Positions 1 to 5,094 of a DNA stretch of 8,971 bases are shown here, piece by piece. The stretch is taken from positions 1 through 8,971 of the forward strand of contig JALSQA010000321.1 of NCBI GenBank assembly GCA_026985685.1, read 5' to 3'. This stretch comes from Campylobacterales bacterium. Its GTDB lineage: Bacteria; Campylobacterota; Campylobacteria; Campylobacterales; QNZT01. Below the pieces are notes generated by a model, which was not told where the DNA came from, searched no databases, and was given only the letters and a program-made list of their open reading frames with translations. Each line of letters starts with the position of its first letter. Position 1 is the first letter of the stretch. The position numbers were made by a program, and so were the translations under genes.

Positions 1-2
1 CC

Positions 3-86
3 TTGATGCAAACCCTTATCTCTGCTGTGCAGAAATTGGTGGTAAAAGATGTGGTGTTGTATGTTGAGAGAAAAATGAAAAAATGA
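3..86 (+). CDS. 3' end of an unidentified gene (truncated by window edge)
   Basis: An open frame enters from the left edge and ends at TGA (84-86). It encodes a lysine-rich C-terminus of 27 residues (LMQTLISAVQKLVVKDV then VLYVERKMKK). The stop overlaps the next start in an ATGA arrangement (83-86), the usual sign of translational coupling within an operon, so I treat it as real coding sequence. I do not recognise the family from this short tail. RhuM genes often sit among type I restriction-modification genes, so a restriction-modification subunit is possible, but that rests on context only. Confidence 0.55.
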   Translation: MMQTLISAVQKLVVKDVVLYVERKMKK

Positions 87-1123
87 AAAAGATAACCATA
101 ACAGACGAACTTACAGAGTTTTTACTTTACACAACAAAAGAGAGTGATGTCAAAGTAGAGATTTTTATGCATGACGAGAGTGTATGGCTACCACAAAAGA
201 GAATAGCTGAACTTTTTGGAGTAGATGTTTCAACCATAAATGAACATCTTAAAAACATCTACAAAAGCCATGAACTAGAAGAGGAAGCAACTATTGGGAA
301 ATTCCCAATAGTTCAAACTGAGGGCAAACGCGAAGTCAAACGCGAAGTAAATTTCTATAACCTTGACGCTATTTTATCCGTAGGTTATAGAGTAAACTCA
401 TCCAAAGCGACACAGTTTCGCATCTGGGCGACTAAAGTATTAAAAGAGTATATCATCAAAGGGTTTGCTATGGATGATGATAGGCTTAAAAATGGTCAAT
501 ACTTTGGCAAAGATTATTTTAAAGAACTTCTTGAGAGAGTTCGCTCTATCAGGGCGAGTGAAAGACGGATATATCAGCAAATCACCGATATTTTTGCAGA
601 GTGTAGTTTTGACTATGATAAAAATTCTCAAATCACCAAAGATTTTTATGCAACGGTTCAAAACACATTTCATTTTGCTATTACAGGTAAAACGGCAGCA
701 GAGATTATTTATGAAAATGCAGATATTCAAAAGCCCAATATGGGTCTAACTTCTTGGAAAAACTCACCAGAAGGTAGAATTTTAAAGTCAGACACAATCA
801 TAGCAAAAAACTATCTACAAGAAGATGAGATCAAAAGGCTTGAGAGAACGATAGGTGCATATTTTGATTATATAGAAAGGCTGATTGAAAATAGACAAAA
901 ACTGAGTATGGAAGATATAAGCAATTCAGTCAATAAGTTTTTGGAATTCAATGAATTTAAAATACTTGATGGCAAAGGCAAAATCTCACACTCACAAGCA
1001 AAACAAAAAGCTTTTAGCCAATATGAAGAGTTTAATAAAATACAAAAAATAGAGTCTGATTTTGATAAAGAGATAAAAAAGCTACTGAACAAAAAAGAGA
1101 CAACAAATCACAAGAATGAATAA
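83..1123 (+). CDS. rhuM: RhuM family protein (virulence/defence-island accessory protein)
   Basis: A 346-residue protein of full family length. Residues 36-59 (LPQKRIAELFGVDVSTINEH) read as a helix-turn-helix-like segment. They are followed by the family core: VQTEGKREVKREV (77-89), YNLDAILSVGYRVNS (92-106), the FRIWATKVLKEYI stretch (112-124) and TGKTAAEII (201-209). The last third is charged and helical, with an ISHSQAKQKA motif (311-320). RhuM was named from a Salmonella pathogenicity island, but across bacteria it is mostly an accessory gene beside restriction-modification systems. Its biochemical role is not established, and DNA binding is inferred here from the N-terminal helix-turn-helix. 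The start is the ATG overlapping the preceding stop (ATGA). No strong Shine-Dalgarno site is visible (GAGAGA at 66-71 is 11 nt away), so coupling to the upstream gene is likely. The family assignment is firm; the function is not. Confidence 0.88.
   Translation: MKKITITDELTEFLLYTTKESDVKVEIFMHDESVWLPQKRIAELFGVDVSTINEHLKNIYKSHELEEEATIGKFPIVQTEGKREVKREVNFYNLDAILSVGYRVNSSKATQFRIWATKVLKEYIIKGFAMDDDRLKNGQYFGKDYFKELLERVRSIRASERRIYQQITDIFAECSFDYDKNSQITKDFYATVQNTFHFAITGKTAAEIIYENADIQKPNMGLTSWKNSPEGRILKSDTIIAKNYLQEDEIKRLERTIGAYFDYIERLIENRQKLSMEDISNSVNKFLEFNEFKILDGKGKISHSQAKQKAFSQYEEFNKIQKIESDFDKEIKKLLNKKETTNHKNE
289..313. repeat. Perfect 12-bp palindrome inside rhuM
   Basis: Arms AACTATTGGGAA (289-300) and its exact complement (302-313) flank a single central A. 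The palindrome encodes part of ATIGKFPIVQ. It may follow from codon choice at a conserved peptide, or it may be a protein-binding site or transcript hairpin. The symmetry is plain in the sequence; a function is not shown. Confidence 0.6.
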
Positions 1124-1230
1124 TTTATCCTAGTTAATTCCATTGAAATCCAAATATTTCCAAAGAAAAAATAAGTGGCTTTAATCATAGCTTTGCCCAC
1201 AAATATTTTCAAACAAAATAGCGTAAATTC

Positions 1231-1372
1231 AGGGCTTTAGAGGAAGTGGTGCTTTTAGCTCCACCTAAAAAATTGGTACATAAATTATATTTTGCACTTT
1301 TTTTGAAGTTGAAATCTTTAAAAACTTACTAATATTTGATGGAGCTGAAGCACCATTTCCAATTAATCCCCT
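1231..1372. repeat. Long imperfect inverted repeat (stem I), candidate structured RNA or folded mobile DNA
   Basis: Positions 1242-1254 (GGAAGTGGTGCTT) pair with 1348-1360, including one G-T pair. After a TT/G internal loop, AGCTCCA (1257-1263) pairs with TGGAGCT (1340-1346). That gives 20 paired positions with one small interruption. A weaker extension (GGG 1232-1234 with CCC 1368-1370, plus scattered pairs) lies outside. The arms enclose an AT-rich loop of 76 nt. I do not recognise the family. The arms lack the AAC...GTT core orientation of integron attC sites and resemble no tRNA, tmRNA or RNase P signature. Confidence 0.65.
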
Positions 1373-1414
1373 AAGTATTGGGATTTAAAATAATTTTGTG
1401 TTGTCCAAAAATCT

Positions 1415-1430
1415 ATGGCTTCAATGCCAT
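1415..1430. repeat. Small hairpin between the two long stems
   Basis: ATGGC (1415-1419) and GCCAT (1426-1430) form a perfect 5-bp stem with loop TTCAAT. It abuts the left arm of the next long inverted repeat directly, so the two could stack as adjacent helices if transcribed. Alone it would be weak evidence; its position is what matters. Confidence 0.4.
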
Positions 1431-1525
1431 TAAGTTAAGAGTTATTTACTTGGAATTGGAAGGCTTTGTCTGTGTTTTCGGGACTAAAGTCTACGCTTCC
1501 AATATAGGTAAAATCCTTAACTTAA
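1430..1525. repeat. Second long imperfect inverted repeat (stem II), laddered hairpin
   Basis: Four helices nest in order. TTAAGTTAAG (1430-1439) pairs with CTTAACTTAA (1516-1525). TTTAC (1445-1449) pairs with GTAAA (1508-1512). ATTGGAAG (1455-1462) pairs with CTTCCAAT (1496-1503). CTTTGTC (1464-1470) pairs with GACTAAAG (1482-1489) with one bulged T. About 30 bp are paired within 96 nt, closing on an 11-nt loop TGTGTTTTCGG. The arm sequence AATTGGAA..GG..CTT recurs in stem I, hinting at shared origin or binding partner. It could be a non-coding RNA, a transposon-end structure or a decayed miniature element. Confidence 0.65.
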
Positions 1526-1577
1526 GGTATAAAGTTGGTAATTATTGCTGTAGTTGATTTTAAACATTTATATTTGC

Positions 1578-2036
1578 CTATACTTCTTTCTCACAAGTAG
1601 TATAGCTTACAATTCTACAGTTGTTTTCCTGCTCTTTTCTCATCTGATCGTATGTCCTTTGCATTTGAATTTTTTTCTCTCTTGATATAGGTTCGCGGAT
1701 TGATTTGTACTCGATAAGTTCTCCATCTTTATATACGCCGGATATTTGTGCCTCAACCCAGTAATAGCCTTTATCTTTTCGTAGGTTTTTTACATAGCCA
1801 CTCCATGTTTTTTCTTCTTTTATCGTTTTCCACAAATCTGCATAAACGGATTTTGGCATATCTGGATGTCGAACTATGTTGTGAGGTTTTCCTATGAGTT
1901 CATCAGGTTTGTATCCAGAAATTTCTGCAAATGTTTCATTTACATAGGTGATTATACCTTTTAGATCAGTTCTGGAAATGATCAATTCATTGTGTGGAAC
2001 AGCAGTTTCTATAAACATATCAAATGAGGTATCCAT
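1578..2036 (-). CDS. Stand-alone PAS sensor protein, Aer/CetB type (probable FAD-binding redox sensor)
   Basis: A single PAS domain covers roughly residues 16-118, with a short helical tail. It closely follows the PAS domain of E. coli Aer: TDLKGIITYVNETFAEISGY, then GKPHNIVRHPDMPK, then WSGYVKNLRKDKGYYWVEA. Arg56, His57 and Asp59 fall where Aer has Arg57, His58 and Asp60, its FAD-binding residues, so FAD binding is likely. There is no signalling domain. Such PAS-only proteins (CetB in Campylobacter) pass redox state to a separate membrane receptor in energy taxis, but no CetA-like gene is in this window. I place the start at the ATG at 2036 (152 residues). It has GGAG at 2043-2046 with 6-nt spacing, whereas the in-frame ATG at 2048, four codons upstream, has no ribosome site. 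The tail carries two cysteines. A perfect FNR-type box lies upstream. Confidence 0.87.
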   Translation of the reverse strand: MDTSFDMFIETAVPHNELIISRTDLKGIITYVNETFAEISGYKPDELIGKPHNIVRHPDMPKSVYADLWKTIKEEKTWSGYVKNLRKDKGYYWVEAQISGVYKDGELIEYKSIREPISREKKIQMQRTYDQMRKEQENNCRIVSYTTCEKEV

Positions 2037-2058
2037 AGTTTTCTCCATATTTTTTCTT

Positions 2059-2064
2059 ATTATA
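2059..2064 (-). promoter_or_regulatory. Probable -10 element of the PAS gene
   Basis: On the minus strand this reads TATAAT inside TATATAATAAG. It predicts a start site near 2052 and a 15-nt leader that includes the GGAG before the ATG at 2036. A second minus-strand TATAAT (2078-2083) lies nearer the FNR box. From that one the box would be centred near -22 and would be expected to block initiation. The downstream choice gives the more orderly architecture, but the start site is not measured. Confidence 0.5.
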
Positions 2065-2083
2065 TAGTTTTAGTTTTATTATA

Positions 2084-2103
2084 ATGTTGATTTTTATCAA
2101 CAT
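2084..2103. promoter_or_regulatory. FNR/CRP-family operator, perfect TTGAT-N4-ATCAA
   Basis: Two perfect 8-bp arms, ATGTTGAT (2084-2091) and ATCAACAT (2096-2103), flank TTTT. The core (2087-2100) matches the classical FNR consensus TTGAT-N4-ATCAA at all ten specified positions. The centre is 2093.5. That is -41.5 from the start inferred for the PAS gene (class II activator position), and about -48.5 from the start inferred for the divergent ytfJ-like gene, which is not a standard activating position. The motif is directly visible. Which Crp/Fnr-family protein binds it, and its oxygen dependence, are inference. Confidence 0.75.
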
Positions 2104-2129
2104 GACTATTAATATGAGAAAAATTTGGT

Positions 2130-2135
2130 TATAAT
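2130..2135 (+). promoter_or_regulatory. Probable -10 element of the ytfJ-like gene
   Basis: TATAAT within TTTGGTTATAATTACAG, with a start site expected near 2142 and a leader of about 17 nt to the GTG at 2159. No convincing -35 hexamer is visible, as is common for housekeeping promoters of Campylobacterota. Confidence 0.55.
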
Positions 2136-2158
2136 TACAGTAAAAAAAAGGATCAAAG

Positions 2159-2671
2159 GTGAAGAAAGTTTTTCTTTCATTGGTTTTATCTGCTACGGTA
2201 TCATTTGCATTAATGTTAGGACAAACACCTCCGTCTGTTGTCATAGATGGAAAAAATGGTGGACAAGTTGATGGAAAAGCTTGGGATTCTGCTATGCTAA
2301 AGGGAAAAGTACATGTACTTTTTTATGTTGATCCTGATAAAAAAGATCTAAATGAAGCATTTACTGAAGCACTTCATGCCAAACAATTTTCGCATCAAAA
2401 GTATGGTTCTGTAGCGATTGTAAATATGGCTGCTACCTGGATGCCAAATTTTGCAATAGAGATGAAACTTAAAGCTAAACAAAAAAAATATCCAAATGCC
2501 TTATATGTACGTGACAAAAAGAAAGTCTTAGTAAAAAAATGGGCATTGAAAGATGATAATTCTGATATATTGGTTTTTGATAAAGATGGGAAGCTGATTT
2601 TTCAATATGCAGGTAAACTAAATAAAGATCAAATAAATAAAGTACTCTCTCTTATAGAATCAAATTTATAA
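2159..2671 (+). CDS. ytfJ: YtfJ-family periplasmic protein (thioredoxin-like fold without redox cysteines)
   Basis: A 170-residue protein with an N-terminal signal peptide: MKK, then a hydrophobic stretch to about residue 20, probably cleaved in VSFALMLG. The mature part follows E. coli YtfJ: W-D-S-A-x-L-KGKVHVLFYVDP (42-59), an N-x-A-F-x-EALHA helix, then the YGSVAIVNMAATW strand, a KKYPNALYV segment, and a C-terminal DILVFDKDGKL. YtfJ belongs to the thioredoxin-like superfamily, but there is no cysteine anywhere in this protein, so disulfide chemistry is excluded. The family's role is not established. Initiation is at GTG, with AAGGA (2148-2152) 6 nt upstream. It is divergent from the PAS gene, shares its regulatory region, and appears monocistronic. 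Family call good, role unknown. Confidence 0.82.
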   Translation: MKKVFLSLVLSATVSFALMLGQTPPSVVIDGKNGGQVDGKAWDSAMLKGKVHVLFYVDPDKKDLNEAFTEALHAKQFSHQKYGSVAIVNMAATWMPNFAIEMKLKAKQKKYPNALYVRDKKKVLVKKWALKDDNSDILVFDKDGKLIFQYAGKLNKDQINKVLSLIESNL

Positions 2672-2697
2672 TCAGTATAGAACTTCTTCTTAAAATA

Positions 2698-2729
2698 AAA
2701 TGTTTACTTTTTTGACAAAGTAAACATTT
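2698..2729. terminator. 13-bp perfect hairpin after ytfJ (terminator-like or operator)
   Basis: AAATGTTTACTTT (2698-2710) and its exact complement (2717-2729) flank the 6-nt loop TTTGAC. It starts 27 nt after the ytfJ stop, the right place for a terminator, but no clean T-run follows on the plus strand (TTTAGTTATAAAAT). It also lies about 85 nt before the OmpA-family start, so it could serve as an operator for that promoter. Confidence 0.5.
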
Positions 2730-2800
2730 AGTTATAAAATAATTAACTCTCATACAAACTTAGTTAAAATATCATTAATGTTTTTTATTATTGAAAGTAT

Positions 2801-2807
2801 GGAAGGA
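2801..2807 (+). promoter_or_regulatory. Ribosome binding site that fixes the OmpA-family start
   Basis: GGAAGGA stands 7 nt before the ATG at 2815, whose product begins directly with a signal peptide (MKKSLLA...). An in-frame TTG at 2791 would add eight residues ahead of the signal peptide and has no ribosome site, so the ATG is preferred. Confidence 0.7.
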
Positions 2808-2814
2808 TGGCAAT

Positions 2815-3936
2815 ATGAAAAAAAGTTTACTTGCTTGTTTAGTTGTTTTATCTGCATCAACAGTCTTGGTAGCTGAATCTACGGAATTTGATATCTCTTT
2901 AAAAGCTGGATTAACTTCCCTGGATAACAATGACGGATGGCATTTTAAAAAGACAACGATTGCAGCAGATGCGACTTATGATTTGGGTTATGTGCTAAAG
3001 CCTAGAGTTGATCTTGTTTATATCAATGTTGATGAGAAAAAGGGTGGTGTTGATTCGTTATGGCAATTAGCACTTGATGGACAGTATGAACTTGATTTAA
3101 GTGATGAATATTATGTTGATCCATACCTTTTTGCAGGACTTGGATATGAGATGGTAAGTGGTGAGAGAAAAGGTTTTGGAGATAAATTCTTTTTTCAAGG
3201 TGGATTTGGTTTGAAATACCCAGTAACAGATATGTTAAATATTGTTACAGAATTTAAAGCACTTCAAATATTTGATACAAGTGATAATGGTGAAGATAAT
3301 GAATTTGCTTTGCTTGTAGGTGCAAATATGCCATTTCATACACAAGAAGTTGTAGATGATAGAGATCATGATGGTGTGTTAGATCCTAGTGATTTGTGTC
3401 CAAACACACCTGCTGGAACTAAAGTTGATGCAAATGGATGTGCCATCAAGCCAAAGATTGTTGAAGAAGTTATTCCTGAGCCAGTACAAGAGCCTGAACC
3501 TGTTGTTGTATTGGATTCTGATAATGATGGTGTGACAGATGATGTAGATATTTGTCCTAATACTCCTTATAAATTTAAAGTCAATAAAGTAGGCTGTGGT
3601 ATCAAAAAAACACTACAGGTACATTTTGAATCTAATGCTGCAAGATTGACTAAAAATTCAATGTCTAAAATCAAAGAGTTTGCAAAGTACATGAAATCTT
3701 TACCGAATGTTTCTGTTACAATTGAGGGTTATACTGATAGTAGTGGATTAGAACATAAAAATAAAGTCTTGTCAAAACAAAGAGCATTAGCGGTTAAGAA
3801 AGCACTTGTTCACTATGGTATTGCACCTTCTCGTATTGTTGCTGTTGGTAAAGGTTCTTTGAACCCAATAGCAGACAATACAACATTGGCAGGTCGTGCA
3901 AAAAATCGTAGAATCGAAGCAATCATACATCACTAA
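2815..3936 (+). CDS. OmpA-family outer-membrane protein with two TSP3 repeats
   Basis: A 373-residue protein. A signal peptide (residues 1-20, ending VLVA) precedes an N-terminal beta-barrel (about 25-175) of alternating hydrophobic/aromatic strands such as YYVDPYLFAGLGYEMV and FFFQGGFGLKY. Two thrombospondin type-3-like calcium-binding repeats follow: DRDHDGVLDPSDLCPNTP (182-199) and DSDNDGVTDDVDICPNTP (234-251). Each ends in a Gly-Cys about 15-17 residues on, giving one cysteine pair per repeat. A Pro-Glu-rich linker (about 215-232) lies between the repeats. The C-terminal OmpA domain (about 266-373) shows VHFESNAARLT, IEGYTDSSG and RAKNRRIEAII, the usual peptidoglycan-binding signatures. 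It probably ties the outer membrane to the cell wall and may act as a porin or adhesin, as OprF/CadF-like proteins do. The next gene begins 9 bp downstream, so the two form an operon. Confidence 0.9.
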   Translation: MKKSLLACLVVLSASTVLVAESTEFDISLKAGLTSLDNNDGWHFKKTTIAADATYDLGYVLKPRVDLVYINVDEKKGGVDSLWQLALDGQYELDLSDEYYVDPYLFAGLGYEMVSGERKGFGDKFFFQGGFGLKYPVTDMLNIVTEFKALQIFDTSDNGEDNEFALLVGANMPFHTQEVVDDRDHDGVLDPSDLCPNTPAGTKVDANGCAIKPKIVEEVIPEPVQEPEPVVVLDSDNDGVTDDVDICPNTPYKFKVNKVGCGIKKTLQVHFESNAARLTKNSMSKIKEFAKYMKSLPNVSVTIEGYTDSSGLEHKNKVLSKQRALAVKKALVHYGIAPSRIVAVGKGSLNPIADNTTLAGRAKNRRIEAIIHH

Positions 3937-3945
3937 GGAAAGAAC

Positions 3946-5094
3946 ATGAAAAATAAATTAAGTTTAATTACAACATTGGCTATATTTGTTGTGGGAGTGG
4001 CTACAATACAAGGATGTGGTGAAGATAGAAGTACTTTATATGATGGCAGTGGAAACAAAATATCATCATCAGGAAAAAAGATATCTTGGATATATGATAC
4101 AGCAGATGGACAGCAAATGGTAGCAAACAACTTTGTTTATATCCCTGGCGGATTTGATGTCGATGGTGATAATATCCCAGAAGATGGATTTTGGTTAGCT
4201 AAGTACGAAGCACGTGAGACAAATGAGAGTATTAGAGCAAGTGATATTGCTACAGTAAATGACCTCATACGTAATAATTTTCTAATATACAACAAAGAGA
4301 CAAAAAAGTTTGATCAGCAGTTAGATGAAAATAGTTCTTATCTAAATGTTACACTATCTCAGATAGAAGGCTTTAAGGCAAGTAGAGTAAATTTTTCACC
4401 TGATAAAAATCCAGTACAATCTTATAGCCCGATAGAAGCGGTAGTAGCTTTAGCTCATTCTCAAATCGATGGTTCAAAATGGCATATAGCTTTGCCTTCT
4501 GAAAAACAGTGGATGCAAGTTGTGCAATTGGTCATCAACAATAAAGAAAACTGGAATACACAAGAGCTAGAAAAAGGAAACCTTTACCAGGGTAATACAT
4601 TTAAAATGAAAGACAGAAGGTATTTTACAATAGCTAATAATCTTCTAGGAAAAGACCCTCACGTACCAGAAGATTATCAAGTACAAGTTTTTGATTTATC
4701 TGGAAATTTGGCAGAGTGGACTAACGGAATGATCGCGAAAGAAGATAGATTTTTAGGAGGTGCAGCTGGTGAAGTTACTTATACAACACTTGGTACAGAT
4801 ACACCTAAATGGTGGATGCCTATTTTAAATGGTAGAAATGTACCATTGTCATCTATCTATGGAGTTGGAAAATATTATGATGGTTCATCACTAAATGGTA
4901 CAAATGATACATTAAATATTACTGGTTTTACTGGTAATGTAGATAAATATGCTGTTGTTGCCAGAGGCGGTTCAGATACTCAAGCTGATGAAACATTGGT
5001 TGGTGTTAGTGCAGCGAAGCTCGATTATGGTCCTGGATTTAAAGATCCGACTATGGGATTTCGTGCAGCATCTGGATATATCCTGGAACAATAA
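3946..5094 (+). CDS. Lipoprotein with formylglycine-generating-enzyme (FGE/SUMF1) fold, probably non-catalytic
   Basis: A 382-residue protein with a lipoprotein signal peptide; the lipobox IQGC places the lipidated cysteine at residue 24. The FGE-sulfatase motifs appear in order: FVYIPGGF (63-70), FWLAKYEA (82-89), NPVQSYSPIEAV (155-166), LPSEKQWMQVVQ (173-184), VFDLSGNLAEWT (238-249), ARGGS (329-333) and GFRAAS (371-376). Cys24 is the only cysteine, so the copper-binding active-site pair of true formylglycine-generating enzymes is missing and oxidase activity is not expected. A surface or periplasmic binding role using the C-type-lectin-like fold is more likely. A segment around 95-145 is an insertion relative to compact family members. 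AAGGA overlaps the preceding stop (TAAGGAAAGAACATG), making an operon with the OmpA-family gene. No reverse transcriptase or repeat pair is present to suggest a diversity-generating element. Confidence 0.85.
   Translation: MKNKLSLITTLAIFVVGVATIQGCGEDRSTLYDGSGNKISSSGKKISWIYDTADGQQMVANNFVYIPGGFDVDGDNIPEDGFWLAKYEARETNESIRASDIATVNDLIRNNFLIYNKETKKFDQQLDENSSYLNVTLSQIEGFKASRVNFSPDKNPVQSYSPIEAVVALAHSQIDGSKWHIALPSEKQWMQVVQLVINNKENWNTQELEKGNLYQGNTFKMKDRRYFTIANNLLGKDPHVPEDYQVQVFDLSGNLAEWTNGMIAKEDRFLGGAAGEVTYTTLGTDTPKWWMPILNGRNVPLSSIYGVGKYYDGSSLNGTNDTLNITGFTGNVDKYAVVARGGSDTQADETLVGVSAAKLDYGPGFKDPTMGFRAASGYILEQ

Larger units (their letters stand above)
1124..1577. other. 454-bp gene-free interval between convergent rhuM and PAS gene
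   Basis: No credible coding sequence is present on either strand. The interval is dominated by inverted repeats: a long stem (1231-1372), a small hairpin AATCCC/GGGATT (1365-1370 with 1380-1385) that competes with the base of that stem, a hairpin ATGGC-TTCAAT-GCCAT (1415-1430), and a second long stem (1430-1525). The flanks (1124-1230 and 1526-1577) show nothing recognisable. No stem is followed by a clear T-run, so none is a textbook terminator for either flanking gene. Confidence 0.75.

Noticed and set aside
440..1092. Open frames opposite or out of frame to rhuM
   Set aside because: They lie wholly within the well-supported rhuM gene, lack ribosome sites, and their translations show no recognisable domain.
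1231..1525. Integron attC sites
   Set aside because: The sizes and laddered stems are suggestive, but the left arms lack RYYYAAC and the right arms lack GTTRRRY in the required polarity, and there is no cassette gene or integrase.
1231..1525. Known RNA such as tmRNA, RNase P, 6S or a retron RNA
   Set aside because: No conserved signature of these RNAs is visible and there is no reverse transcriptase gene nearby.
2815..2838. Lipobox LLAC in the OmpA-family signal peptide
   Set aside because: The cysteine is at residue 8, before the hydrophobic core is complete, so lipidation is unlikely; a standard signal-peptidase I site (VLVA) follows at residue 20.
3946..5094. Target gene of a diversity-generating retroelement
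   Set aside because: FGE/C-type-lectin folds are common targets, but no reverse transcriptase, accessory gene or template/variable repeat pair was found in the window.
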